Below, piece after piece: positions 39,678 to 50,177 of a DNA stretch of 64,000 nucleotides. The translations under genes were made by a program, and so were the position numbers. Location: contig CACJCK010000004.1 of NCBI GenBank assembly GCA_902591865.1, positions 1 through 64,000 of the forward strand, read 5' to 3'. This DNA comes from an uncultured Prochlorococcus sp. GTDB lineage: Bacteria > Cyanobacteriota > Cyanobacteriia > PCC-6307 > Cyanobiaceae. The stretch's first letter is position 1. Every line of letters starts with the position of its first letter. The notes below the pieces were generated by a model. It saw only the letters and a program-made list of their open reading frames with translations, had not been told where the DNA came from and did not search any database.

Positions 39678-41453
39678 ATGATAGCCTCTGCCCAGACAAG
39701 TAATTCTAAATTGGCACAAATAAATAACAAGTTGACAGTCCAATCTCAAATCTTTACTGATGATTCTTGTGCAATAAGATCTTTGGATTGGGATCGCAGT
39801 AGATTTGATATTGAATTTGGTTTAAGAAATGGAACTACTTACAATAGCTTTATTATTAAAGGCGAAAAAATAGCAATTATTGATACTAGTCACGCAAAGT
39901 TCGAAGAATTATGGTTTGAAGAATTACTGAAAAAGGTAAATCCCCAAGAGGTTGATTATCTAATAACAAGCCATACAGAACCTGACCATTCTGGTTTAAT
40001 AGGTAACCTTTTAGAGTTAAACCAAGATATCACAGTAGTTGGATCAAAATTAGCCCTTAAATTTATCGAAGACCAAATACATATTCCCTTTAAGAGTCTA
40101 GAAGTTAAGAGTGGAGAATTTTTAAATCTAGGAACTAATCCTAATAGCGGTTTAGAACATAATATTGAATTTATAAGTGCACCAAATTTACATTGGCCAG
40201 ACACCATATTTTCATATGATCACAGTACACATGTTCTCTATACATGCGATGCATTTGGACTCCATTATTGTTCTGACGAATTTTTAGACACTGATCAAAA
40301 AGAAATATACGATGATTTCCGTTTTTATTACGATTGCCTTATGGGTCCAAACGCTAGAAGCGTTCTGCAGGCAATTAAAAGAATAGATAAGCTACCTGCA
40401 TTAAAAACAATAGCTGTTGGTCATGGACCTTTGCTCCATAATCAGGTCAATTTTTGGAAAGGAAAATATCTAGAATGGAGTAGCAATAAAAGTAAAGGTA
40501 ATGATTTTGTGTCAGTCTGCTATATAAGCGACTATGGTTATTGTGATCGACTAAGTCAAGCGATCTCCCATGGAATAAGTAAAGCGGATGCACAGGTTCA
40601 ATTAATTGATTTAAGATCTTCTGACCCGCAAGAATTAACAAGTTTGATTTCCGAATCAAAAGCAGTAGTCATTCCCACATGGCCAGTAGACTCAGATAAT
40701 GAATTAAAAGAATCTCTCGGTACTTTATTTGCAGCACTAAAACCGAAACAATTTACTGCTGTCTATGATGCATTTGGTGGAAATGATGAACCAATAGATT
40801 CCTTAGCAAATAAATTAAGAGAACTTGGTCAAAAGGAAGCTTTTTTTCCTTTAAGAGTTAAAAATATCCCAGATCCCATTGTTTATCAACAATTCGAAGA
40901 AGCTGGAACTGACTTGGGTCAATTGATCAATAAAAAGAAGAATATTGCCTCTATGAAGAGCCTTGATTCAAATTTAGATAAAGCGTTAGGTAGATTAAGT
41001 GGAGGATTATATGTAGTTACAGCGAGCCAAGGGGAAGGTTCGACATTTAGACAAAGTGCAATGGTCGCAAGTTGGGTTAGTCAAGCAAGCTTTTCTCCAC
41101 CAGGTATTACAGTTGCAGTGGCAAAAGATAGAGCTATTGAATCATATATGCAAGTTGGGAAAGGTTTTGTTGTGAATATCTTGAGAGAAGATAACTATCA
41201 AAAGATGTTCAGACATTTTTTAAAAAGATTTGCCCCTGGAGCCGATAGATTTGCAGATGTAGATGTAATCAGCAATATCGCTGAAGGCGGACCAGTTCTC
41301 TCAGATTCACTCGCCTTTTTAGATTGTAAAGTTAGTTCCAGACTAGAGACTCCAGACCATTGGATAATTTACGGAATTGTTGAAAATGGTAATGTTTCTG
41401 ACTTATCATGCAAGACAGCAGTTCATCACAGAAAAGTTGCTAATCACTATTAG
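39678..41453 (+). CDS. Flavodiiron protein, canonical diiron ligands (Flv3-like)
   Basis: 591 aa; HTEPDHSG, NLHWPDT, TCDAFG, GHGP; flavodoxin domain and C-term flavin reductase domain. Confidence 0.93.
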   Translation: MIASAQTSNSKLAQINNKLTVQSQIFTDDSCAIRSLDWDRSRFDIEFGLRNGTTYNSFIIKGEKIAIIDTSHAKFEELWFEELLKKVNPQEVDYLITSHTEPDHSGLIGNLLELNQDITVVGSKLALKFIEDQIHIPFKSLEVKSGEFLNLGTNPNSGLEHNIEFISAPNLHWPDTIFSYDHSTHVLYTCDAFGLHYCSDEFLDTDQKEIYDDFRFYYDCLMGPNARSVLQAIKRIDKLPALKTIAVGHGPLLHNQVNFWKGKYLEWSSNKSKGNDFVSVCYISDYGYCDRLSQAISHGISKADAQVQLIDLRSSDPQELTSLISESKAVVIPTWPVDSDNELKESLGTLFAALKPKQFTAVYDAFGGNDEPIDSLANKLRELGQKEAFFPLRVKNIPDPIVYQQFEEAGTDLGQLINKKKNIASMKSLDSNLDKALGRLSGGLYVVTASQGEGSTFRQSAMVASWVSQASFSPPGITVAVAKDRAIESYMQVGKGFVVNILREDNYQKMFRHFLKRFAPGADRFADVDVISNIAEGGPVLSDSLAFLDCKVSSRLETPDHWIIYGIVENGNVSDLSCKTAVHHRKVANHY

Positions 41454-41468
41454 AAAAAAGTCTTTAAA

Positions 41469-43271
41469 ATGACAGATACTAATATAGGGGTACTTGCAGA
41501 AAATCAAAACTTATCAGAATTTCAAATTACCGAAAATTTTTCTTGTGTAAGATTCCTAGACCAAAATAAAGAAAGATTTGAACTTGAATTTAACCTTGAA
41601 AAAGGAACTTCTTTTAATACTTTTTTGATTAGAAGTCATGAGGAACTTTTTATTATTCATCCACCTGAAAAGCAGTATTTCAATTTATTTAATAAATTAA
41701 TTTCTAGATTTTGCGATCAATTTAAATTAGATAAAATCAACTTCATTTCTGGTCATATTAACCCCCAAATTATTGAAACAATAAAAAATTTAAGTACCCA
41801 ATTTCAAAACACAACTATTACTTGCTCTAATCCAGGTTATAAACTTATTAGCGAACTTTGGAATCAAAAAAATCCTACCTTAGAAAACTTTATTGAAATT
41901 CCATTACCTGAAATAAACATAATCAAAAAAGAACTTAATTTAGAATTAGATAACATTTCACTAGAGTTAATTCCTATTCCAACAGCACGTTGGCCTGGTG
42001 GCCTGATAATTTATGAACGTAATCAAGAAATACTTCTTAGTGAAAAAATTTTCTCTGCACACATTGCATCTCAATATTGGTCTGAAACAAATCGAGTTAG
42101 TACAGAAATTGATAGGAAACATTTTTATGATTGCTTGATGGCACCAATGTCTAATCAAGTAGTATCAATTACTGAAAAAATTGCAAATTATGACATTAAA
42201 ACTATTGCACCATTACATGGTCCCGCAATCGAATACAGCTTAAAAAGCTTTTTAAATGACTACATAAGATGGGGAGAGAATCTCTCAACAAATAATCCTA
42301 AGATCGCTCTGATATATGCAAGTGCATATGGAAACACAGCCTCAATAGGTGATGCATTGGCTAAAGGGATAAATAGAACCTCTGTAGAAGTTGAAAGTAT
42401 TAATTGTGAATTTACACCTAATGATGCACTTGTAAAATCTATCCAAAATGCTGATGGATATTTAATAGGCTCACCCACATTGGGTGGTCACGCCCCAACT
42501 CCAATAATTAGTGCACTAGGAACATTGCTAGCAGAGGGTAACAGAGATAAGCCAGTGGGAATTTTTGGCAGTTTTGGCTGGAGTGGCGAAGCTATAGATT
42601 TACTTGAATCAAAATTAAAAGACGGTGGTTTTAAGTTTAGTTTTGACCCTATAAGGATTAAATTCAGTCCAAATAAACCAAAGATTAAAGAGTTAGAGGA
42701 AATAGGAACGCACTTTGGAAGAAAAATTATAAAAAAAGCAAAGAAAAAACCCAGAAAATCAGATACTGGAATGATTACAAGCAAAACGGATCCAAAGCTA
42801 CAAGCTCTAGGAAGAGTAATTGGTTCACTTTGCGTCCTGACAGCATCTAAAGGCAAAGATGAGAATAATATTAAAGGAGCTATGCTTGCATCTTGGGTTA
42901 GTCAAGCAAGTTTTTCTCCGCCAGGGTTAAGTATTGCGGTAGCAAAAGATAGATCAGTAGAGTCTCTTCTGCAAATAGGAGATTCATTCGCATTAAATAT
43001 TCTTAGTGAAAAAGATTTTAAAGAACCTTTGAAAAAATTCACCAAGCCCTTTGCACCTGGAGCAGATAGATTTGAAGGAATAAATATTGAATTAACTCCT
43101 AATGAACAGATAATCATTCCTGAATCACTTGCATGGTTAGATGCTTCAGTAAAAGAGAGGATGGAATGTGGAGATCATTGGGTAATTTACGCCGAAGTAC
43201 TACACGGTAATATACTAAAATCCGATAGCCTAACGGCAGTTCATCACCGCAAAACAGGTGCCAACTACTAA
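41469..43271 (+). CDS. Flavodiiron protein with degenerate diiron site (Flv1-like)
   Basis: 600 aa; same architecture, but ligand positions read GHINPQII, TARWPGG, SEKIFS; flavodoxin ASAYGNTASIGDAL and flavin-reductase SWVSQASFSPPG retained. Confidence 0.93.
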   Translation: MTDTNIGVLAENQNLSEFQITENFSCVRFLDQNKERFELEFNLEKGTSFNTFLIRSHEELFIIHPPEKQYFNLFNKLISRFCDQFKLDKINFISGHINPQIIETIKNLSTQFQNTTITCSNPGYKLISELWNQKNPTLENFIEIPLPEINIIKKELNLELDNISLELIPIPTARWPGGLIIYERNQEILLSEKIFSAHIASQYWSETNRVSTEIDRKHFYDCLMAPMSNQVVSITEKIANYDIKTIAPLHGPAIEYSLKSFLNDYIRWGENLSTNNPKIALIYASAYGNTASIGDALAKGINRTSVEVESINCEFTPNDALVKSIQNADGYLIGSPTLGGHAPTPIISALGTLLAEGNRDKPVGIFGSFGWSGEAIDLLESKLKDGGFKFSFDPIRIKFSPNKPKIKELEEIGTHFGRKIIKKAKKKPRKSDTGMITSKTDPKLQALGRVIGSLCVLTASKGKDENNIKGAMLASWVSQASFSPPGLSIAVAKDRSVESLLQIGDSFALNILSEKDFKEPLKKFTKPFAPGADRFEGINIELTPNEQIIIPESLAWLDASVKERMECGDHWVIYAEVLHGNILKSDSLTAVHHRKTGANY

Positions 43272-43288
43272 ATTTATTTATCTAATTT

Positions 43289-43813
43289 ATGACCGAAACA
43301 AAAGATCTAATAATTATTACTGCTAGTTGTGGTAAAAATCTAGAACTTTCTGAAAAATTCCTTGAAAAAAGTAATGAACTTAAAATAAGTTCTGAAATTT
43401 TAGATCTTACCACTCTTAATATTCCATTATTTAATCCAAGAATTCATAGCAAAGAAAATATTCCAAATGAAATAAACGAATTAAAAAAAAAGCTTTTCAA
43501 GATTGAAAGGTGGGTGATTTGTGCACCTGAATATAATGGATCTATACCCCCCATTCTCTCTAACTTCATAGCATGGCTTTCTATTTCGGGAGATGACTTT
43601 AGGAATTTATTTAATGGTCAACCGATTGCAATTGCAACATTTTCTGGTGGCATAGGGTTAGAACTGCTGACCTCATTACGCATTCAATTAGTCCATTTAG
43701 GAAGTCAAGTATTAGGGAGACAACTTTTATCCTCATATAGTAAAGCTATAGATACAAAAACTATTGAAGATATTATTCAAAGACTTTTACAAATGAAAAA
43801 ATTAAAAACATAA
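43289..43813 (+). CDS. NAD(P)H-dependent FMN reductase-like flavoprotein
   Basis: 174 aa; WVICAPEYNGSIPPILSNFIAWLS; 17 nt after the second flavodiiron gene. Confidence 0.88.
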   Translation: MTETKDLIIITASCGKNLELSEKFLEKSNELKISSEILDLTTLNIPLFNPRIHSKENIPNEINELKKKLFKIERWVICAPEYNGSIPPILSNFIAWLSISGDDFRNLFNGQPIAIATFSGGIGLELLTSLRIQLVHLGSQVLGRQLLSSYSKAIDTKTIEDIIQRLLQMKKLKT

Positions 43814-43835
43814 ACATTTAAAACCATATAAAATT

Positions 43836-45626
43836 TCATTTTTTTTCGTTCCAAGCTTTTAAAATTTCTCTAGCCATAGGCAATGCATGAACAGATCCCC
43901 CACCAGGAGTATTTTGTGCGAAAGCAACTACAAGTAATTCGCTATTTTCAAAGGGAGTAAAGCAAACAAACCAAGCGTGATCTAAGCCACCTTCACCATC
44001 TTCAGCAGTTCCTGTTTTACCTGACACTGGAGGTAAATTTGAAACACCAAAACTAATTGATACTCCTGTGCCAGACTCTATTACTTTCCTAAGACCACTT
44101 TTTATCAATTGAATATTTTGTGGATCAATGTCAATTGGAATACGTTTTTTATCGAAAAAACTGTCTACATCTTTTTTAGTCAAATGTGGAGTAACTAGAT
44201 AACCTCCATTAGCAATTGCTGCATATGCTCTAGCTAATTGAATAGGAGTTACTTGAACGACAAATTGTCCAATAGACATGCTCGCAATATCTTCTGGGAC
44301 CCAAGGGGTTTTTCCTGGTTGACCCCATCCTCTACCTTCTTTAGCCCATTTACTACTAGCTACTAATCCTATATTTTCTTGTTCAGAAATTTCAATTCCA
44401 GATAAAGAATTAAAACCAAGCTTTCGAGCGACCCTATGAATTTCATCGACTCCTACTCCATAACCTACTTGATAAAAAAATGTATTGCTAGAAACTCTTA
44501 AAGCATCTTCGTAACCTATTGCCCCAAAGCCTAAATCATTGTGCTCTCTAAAACATTGACTCCCATAAGTTATACATGGTTTCGTATCTAAAATAGTATT
44601 TCTAGGGTATTTTCCACTTTCCAAGCCGGCTAAAGCAGTTACAATTTTCCAAACACTTCCTGGATCATAAGCATTTAATGCTCTATTAAAAAGAGGTTTT
44701 TCAGGAGAATTAAATATATTATTGTATTCTTTTTCAGACTTAAAATCCTTTGAAAAAAAATTCAAATCAAAATTAGGCCTGCTTACCATCGCTCTTATTG
44801 CACCATCTCTTGGATCCATGACTACTATCGCTCCAGCTTTTTTGTCTTTAAGAACTTCCTCAGCAACTAATTGCAAATTGAGGTCGATTGTTAGTTCAAC
44901 ATCATTACCTCGTACTGGAGGCTTTATACCTAATGATCTTTGAAATTTTCCTAATGAATTTACTTCAACCATTTCTCCACCCCATTCACCTCTAATAAAA
45001 TCTTCGTAAACATATTCAATCCCTGTTCTTCCTATTAAGTCATTTAATTTATAACCCTTCTTAGCTAAGAATTTATATTCTGATTCGGTAATTGGCTGAG
45101 TATAACCAATTACATGAGCAGCAAGGGATTTATAAGGATAATTTCTAATTAATTTGGTAGCTATTTCAAAACCAATTAAATTACCTTCATTTTCCTTGAA
45201 CTTTATTAATTGATCTACATTTAAATCATCAAGAATAGCTACTGAAAGTTTTTGATTTTTTAAACCATTAGTATATTTTTTTTGAATTACATTACTGTCA
45301 ATATTTAACAAGTTAGAAATTCTTGATTTAGTTTTTTTCCAATTATTTTTATTAACAGATTGAGGCCTTATAATTAAAGAATATTTCACTCTACTATCTG
45401 CTAAAACATAACCATTTTTATCTAGTATTCTGCCGCGTATTGGCTGTGAAGCAATAAGTCTGATCCTATTCTCATCTGACATCTTACTAAAAGATTCATA
45501 ATTTAAAAGTTGTAAAAAAATTAATCTAAATAGTATCAATAAAAACGAAACAGAAGAAAAAATAAATAATACTAAAGGTTGTCTTTTTAATGAAAAAAGT
45601 TTTTTGTTAGGACTTGTTTTTATCAA
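43836..45626 (-). CDS. mrdA: Penicillin-binding protein 2
   Basis: 596 aa; YDPGSVWKIVTA (SxxK), SSNTF (SxN), SGKTGTAE (KTG). Confidence 0.95.
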   Translation of the reverse strand: MIKTSPNKKLFSLKRQPLVLFIFSSVSFLLILFRLIFLQLLNYESFSKMSDENRIRLIASQPIRGRILDKNGYVLADSRVKYSLIIRPQSVNKNNWKKTKSRISNLLNIDSNVIQKKYTNGLKNQKLSVAILDDLNVDQLIKFKENEGNLIGFEIATKLIRNYPYKSLAAHVIGYTQPITESEYKFLAKKGYKLNDLIGRTGIEYVYEDFIRGEWGGEMVEVNSLGKFQRSLGIKPPVRGNDVELTIDLNLQLVAEEVLKDKKAGAIVVMDPRDGAIRAMVSRPNFDLNFFSKDFKSEKEYNNIFNSPEKPLFNRALNAYDPGSVWKIVTALAGLESGKYPRNTILDTKPCITYGSQCFREHNDLGFGAIGYEDALRVSSNTFFYQVGYGVGVDEIHRVARKLGFNSLSGIEISEQENIGLVASSKWAKEGRGWGQPGKTPWVPEDIASMSIGQFVVQVTPIQLARAYAAIANGGYLVTPHLTKKDVDSFFDKKRIPIDIDPQNIQLIKSGLRKVIESGTGVSISFGVSNLPPVSGKTGTAEDGEGGLDHAWFVCFTPFENSELLVVAFAQNTPGGGSVHALPMAREILKAWNEKK

Positions 45627-45637
45627 AAATATAAATT

Positions 45638-45778
45638 TTATTTAAATATTGTTTTTTCCAATAAAGCAATAGCTGATTTTATTTCCTTAAGTTTTATGAT
45701 TAAATCTTTATAATCATCTTCAGTATTCACATTAAACTCATCCTTATCAATATCATTTGAATTCAAATTTTCACTCAT
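45638..45778 (-). CDS. Tiny acidic protein (46 aa)
   Basis: Hand-translated: MSENLNSNDIDKDEFNVNTEDDYKDLIIKLKEIKSAIALLEKTIFK, stop TAA; just upstream of mrdA. Not in the ORF track. Confidence 0.5.
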   Translation of the reverse strand: MSENLNSNDIDKDEFNVNTEDDYKDLIIKLKEIKSAIALLEKTIFK

Positions 45779-45886
45779 AAAATTTTTACTTTTTTAAGCA
45801 ATGATTCCAACTTAAATAATTTTAAATAAGAAATTTATTTTTTCAAAATTATATTAACTTAGATACTTAAAAATATCAAAAACAAA

Positions 45887-46495
45887 TTAATTTAATTGAT
45901 CTATATTTTGTTCAAAATAAGGATTACAACTATTCTTTGATATCCCTAAAGACCATCCAATAAATGAAGAAATAAATATTGTGACAATTAACGGCATAAT
46001 TGCTTGTTGAGTATTTACAAGGCTAAACCATTCCCTCCAGCTACTAAAAAATCTTTCTCTTTGAAATTTTCTTTTTTCATTTTCTAATAATCGCGCTTTT
46101 TTGGCGAAAGATTTTGTTACCCACTTTTCGAAAGGAATCTTTTTTATAATTGCCATTTTTCTCTCAACTTCTAATAATTGTCCGGAACTAAGATAAGGAT
46201 GAAATGTACTTATTAATTCAATAGTTTTTAAAAACATCTCAACAGTTGCATCTTTTATGAGCTTTTGCTCATGACTTAAATCAGCCCACTCTATTTCTGG
46301 ATAAAAACGGTTTCTGTTTGGTGAAATTTGATCCTCTGACATTTGACCAGGCTCTCTAAGCCATCTATTAGTGTTTTCGTCAAATCTCCGCCAATATAGA
46401 AAAGGATTAATAAAAATTGTTTTACCAGATACTTTGACTACATCTTGTTGAAGATGATTAGTTATCTTTCTTTCAGAATTTTTCAATTTTATCAA
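45887..46495 (-). CDS. Hypothetical protein with C-terminal TM segment
   Basis: 202 aa; FLYWRRFDENTNRWLREPGQMSEDQI..., TM near C-term (AIMPLIVTIFISSFIGWSLGI). Confidence 0.7.
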   Translation of the reverse strand: MIKLKNSERKITNHLQQDVVKVSGKTIFINPFLYWRRFDENTNRWLREPGQMSEDQISPNRNRFYPEIEWADLSHEQKLIKDATVEMFLKTIELISTFHPYLSSGQLLEVERKMAIIKKIPFEKWVTKSFAKKARLLENEKRKFQRERFFSSWREWFSLVNTQQAIMPLIVTIFISSFIGWSLGISKNSCNPYFEQNIDQLN

Positions 46496-46575
46496 AAGTC
46501 TAAATTAGTAATCTAATTAAAGATTATCTTTTATTGACTATTTTTCCAGAAATATAAAAAATTATCCCATGAATA

Positions 46576-47289
46576 TTAAGTTATTGATAACTGCCAACGC
46601 TTCTTTAAATAATTACAGTATTCGCAATTTAAGGAAGGTTTTGGAAAAACATCCGAACGTAATAAATTAACTGTATCAATTATCTTATTTTCTACCCATG
46701 AAGTAGAACAATCCAATTTAATTAGATGAACATCAAAATTTAATTGTTTATTAAATAACTGTTCATTTTTCTTTCCATTGAAATATAAAAGATAAGCTTC
46801 TTCAGCCACTTGAAAACCGTTTTTTTTAAATAACCACTGATACATTTCTAATTGCCTCTTATAAGCTTTTGCATATTCGTATTTATTAAAAGTTTCATAC
46901 CAATCAAAATTATTTCTAGATGTTGCTTTTACATCAATAATAATGAGGTCACCATTTTTTTTCTGCCAAATATCATCTACAGCTCCACCAAAATCATAAT
47001 TATGTTCAATTGACTTATATCTAATCCCTTGAAAATTACTTCTCCAACGTTCTAAATCTTTGTGTTTAAAGGGAACAGCATCGAGACCATATTCAATAAA
47101 TAAAGGATGCGGCTCCTGAATTTTCCTGTAATAATCAAATTCATTTTTACATAAATTATCTACAGCAATATTTAAAGTAAATGGTAATGATGGTGGTTTT
47201 ATTTGATATTTTTTATCAAGTACACAACATCTTGGACAACTAAGATATTTCTCAACAGTAGTTCGACTTAATTTGATAATTTCACTCAT
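46576..47289 (-). CDS. PD-(D/E)XK nuclease superfamily protein (RecB/Cas4-like)
   Basis: 237 aa; LSRTTVEKYLSCPRCCVLDKKY, GGAVDDIW, GDLIIIDVKATS (D-x-K), YKRQLEMYQWLF (QxxxY), SLNCEYCNY. Confidence 0.85.
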   Translation of the reverse strand: MSEIIKLSRTTVEKYLSCPRCCVLDKKYQIKPPSLPFTLNIAVDNLCKNEFDYYRKIQEPHPLFIEYGLDAVPFKHKDLERWRSNFQGIRYKSIEHNYDFGGAVDDIWQKKNGDLIIIDVKATSRNNFDWYETFNKYEYAKAYKRQLEMYQWLFKKNGFQVAEEAYLLYFNGKKNEQLFNKQLNFDVHLIKLDCSTSWVENKIIDTVNLLRSDVFPKPSLNCEYCNYLKKRWQLSIT

Positions 47290-47362
47290 TACGATTAATC
47301 CATCATTTAATATATTTTTTTACTTAAATAAAAGTCTTAAATTTCTTAGAAAACTTATTCAC

Positions 47363-48949
47363 TTACTCCCACTCAATAGTTCCAGGAGGTTTGCTGGTAA
47401 TATCATAAACAACTCTATTAACTGAACTTACTTCATTTACGATTCTATTTGCAATCCTCTCCAAAATTTGAAAAGGAATTTTTGACCAATCGGCTGTCAT
47501 ACCATCTTCACTAGATACACAACGTAAAACTATTGGCCATGCATAAGTCCTTTTATCACCCATTACTCCTACAGTTTTTACAGGTAACAGTACTGCAAAA
47601 GCTTGCCAAATATCATTGTAAAGGCCTGCTTGTTTAATTTCGTCTCTTACTATCCAGTCTGCATCTCTTAAACAATCAAGTTTTTCATTATTCACCTCTC
47701 CCAAAATTCTTATAGCTAATCCTGGTCCTGGAAATGGATGCCTTTTTATAATTTCATCCGGCAAACCTAAAGCAGCTCCAACTTTTCGGACTTCATCCTT
47801 AAAAAGTTTTCTTAATGGCTCAACTAATTTAAATTGTAAATCTTTTGGCAATCCTCCCACATTATGATGACTCTTTATTTTTACAGCTATTCTTTCACCT
47901 GTCTTAGGATCAATATTAGTGCCAGCACTTTCAATTACATCAGGATAAAGAGTACCTTGAGCTAAATACTGAAAAGGTCCCAATCTATTGCTTTCTTCTT
48001 CAAATACTCTAATAAATTCTTCACCAATAATTTTCCTTTTTTGTTCTGGATCAGTAATCCCTTTTAATTTACCTATAAACCTTTCCCTTGCATTAATGTA
48101 TTGAACTTTAATGTGAAATTTCTTATCGAAAAAATTCATTAAAAATTCCGGTTCACCTTTTCTCATGAAACCTTGATCTATAAACATGCATGTAAGCTGA
48201 TTTCCAATTGCTTTATTAAGAAGAAAAGCAAGAGTTGAAGAATCAACTCCTCCTGATAAGGCAAGCAAAACTTTTTTATTGCCAACTTGCTCTTTTATTC
48301 TGGGAATAGTTTCCTCTATGTAGGTTTCGGTTGTCCAATCAGCCTCACAACAAGAAATTTTATAAACAAAATTTTTAATTAGCGTCATCCCAAACTCTGA
48401 ATGAATAACTTCAGGATGAAATTGTACGCCAAATAATTTCTTTACATCATTTGAAATTGCTGCATGTAGTGTGTTCTCGGTATGAGCTATTTTACTAAAT
48501 CCATCAGGCAAACAACTAATTGAATCGCCATGACTCATCCACATTATAGATTTATCTTCTACATCAAAAAGGAGAGCAGATTCTTGATCTATATTTATTG
48601 GTGCTCTACCATATTCAGCTTTTTTGGTGGCTGAAATAACAGATCCTCCAAGTTCTTTGACCATTAATTGCATTCCGTAACATATTCCAAGAATAGGAAT
48701 TCCTAAATTAAAAATTTTTTTGTCACATTTAGGAGCATTTTGTTCATATACAGAATTTGGGCCTCCACTCAAAATGATCCCTTTAGGATTAATATCATTA
48801 ATTTCTTCAATTGAAATACAATTACTTACTACAAGGGAAAAAACATTAGTTTCTCTAATTCTTCTTGCAATCAATTCAGAATATTGAGATCCGAAATCTA
48901 AGATTAATATTGAAGGATCTCGTTCTTTTTTTAAAGATATTTGACTCAT
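47363..48949 (-). CDS. guaA: GMP synthase (glutamine-hydrolysing)
   Basis: 528 aa; [26 protein letters not shown]-term [10 protein letters not shown]. Confidence 0.99.
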   Translation of the reverse strand: MSQISLKKERDPSILILDFGSQYSELIARRIRETNVFSLVVSNCISIEEINDINPKGIILSGGPNSVYEQNAPKCDKKIFNLGIPILGICYGMQLMVKELGGSVISATKKAEYGRAPINIDQESALLFDVEDKSIMWMSHGDSISCLPDGFSKIAHTENTLHAAISNDVKKLFGVQFHPEVIHSEFGMTLIKNFVYKISCCEADWTTETYIEETIPRIKEQVGNKKVLLALSGGVDSSTLAFLLNKAIGNQLTCMFIDQGFMRKGEPEFLMNFFDKKFHIKVQYINARERFIGKLKGITDPEQKRKIIGEEFIRVFEEESNRLGPFQYLAQGTLYPDVIESAGTNIDPKTGERIAVKIKSHHNVGGLPKDLQFKLVEPLRKLFKDEVRKVGAALGLPDEIIKRHPFPGPGLAIRILGEVNNEKLDCLRDADWIVRDEIKQAGLYNDIWQAFAVLLPVKTVGVMGDKRTYAWPIVLRCVSSEDGMTADWSKIPFQILERIANRIVNEVSSVNRVVYDITSKPPGTIEWE

Positions 48950-49004
48950 GTATAAAAGTTAGCTTAATTTATTTACAAAAGCATAATCAATGACAAAATT
49001 AATC

Positions 49005-50117
49005 TCATTGAAAATAAGAAATATACTTATTACCGTTAGTTCCAGCCCATCTAATTTTTCTCTTTCTATCAAAAATGATTGATGCGATTTCCATATCAGT
49101 TTTTACATACCTATTAACATAGGCAAAAGAACGCATTTCGATCATATTTGATAAATTCTTGAATAATTTATCAGCTAAAGATTGATTAAATCTTTCAAGA
49201 ACTAGTAAAGCATCCTCAATATTATTTAACTGAGATAATTCAACTATTATTTCAGGTGGGACCTTTTCTTGAACAGCCAAATAAACAAGAATCTCAATTC
49301 TTCCGTCAGCTAAATGATTATGTGTATGAAAAATACCACCTGCTAATTTAATTAATTTTCCGTGATAACCAAAAAGAATTACAGTTTTAACTTTTTTTAT
49401 CGCAGCATCAACTAATAAGGGTCCTATCCAATTTCCAATTTTGATAATTGGCAAATTCACATCATAAGTTTTGGCTAAATTTAACCCATTTTCACCAATA
49501 ACAAAAACTACTTCCCCTTTACAATCATTTAGAATTAACTTTGCTAGATGAGTTTTAGCCTCTTCTAATTGATCAGGGGAAGCACTCGAATAAGTCTCAG
49601 CAGAAGTACCAATAATGGATAATCCATGAACAATACCAAATGACTTATTACTAGTTCTTTCAGCTAAAAATTCTCCCTTTGGGAAAATGATTTCTAATTT
49701 CAAATTAAAGCCCGCAGGAATAATATCTAATAAATTTTTATATAAAACTTCTTTAGCAAAATTAGAAATGCATATCTCTGATGTATCTTCTTTTATACCT
49801 ACACCAGATCCTGCAATTATATTAATTGGAATTGTTTGAGCAGGATTATTAAAAGAAATTTTTTCTAAAGAGGCTATAGTCCATATTTCTAAGTTTTGTG
49901 TAATGTCAAGATCTAAGCTTGACTTTGCAAAGGTAATTCCCAATGCTCTCGAATCTTCGTTAAGTAAGCCAACGGAATGAATCTCGATTTTTATTTCTTT
50001 TTTTTCATTAGGAATTTTTATAAGTTCATAATTCTCAAATGGTAACCCTACTAGTTTTTTTAATGCTGACCTAGCAGCTCCAGCAACCCACAAAGGTAAA
50101 GAAAATCCTTTTTTCAA
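49005..50117 (-). CDS. cbiD: Cobalt-precorrin-5B (C1)-methyltransferase
   Basis: 370 aa; GSGVGIKEDTSEICISN, IGTSAETYSSAS, VILFGYHGKLIKLAGGIFHTHNHLADGR. Confidence 0.93.
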   Translation of the reverse strand: MKKGFSLPLWVAGAARSALKKLVGLPFENYELIKIPNEKKEIKIEIHSVGLLNEDSRALGITFAKSSLDLDITQNLEIWTIASLEKISFNNPAQTIPINIIAGSGVGIKEDTSEICISNFAKEVLYKNLLDIIPAGFNLKLEIIFPKGEFLAERTSNKSFGIVHGLSIIGTSAETYSSASPDQLEEAKTHLAKLILNDCKGEVVFVIGENGLNLAKTYDVNLPIIKIGNWIGPLLVDAAIKKVKTVILFGYHGKLIKLAGGIFHTHNHLADGRIEILVYLAVQEKVPPEIIVELSQLNNIEDALLVLERFNQSLADKLFKNLSNMIEMRSFAYVNRYVKTDMEIASIIFDRKRKIRWAGTNGNKYISYFQ

Positions 50118-50177
50118 ATCAAGTAATTGAAAAATATATAATGAGAACTAATCTAAGAATGACCTATTTAACAAAAA

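Noticed and set aside
42488-42856. 122-aa minus ORF inside the second flavodiiron gene
   Set aside because: Fully antisense to a confident CDS, no recognisable motifs.
46576-47289. Possible CRISPR-Cas locus because of the Cas4-like nuclease
   Set aside because: No repeat-spacer array and no other cas-like ORF anywhere in the window.
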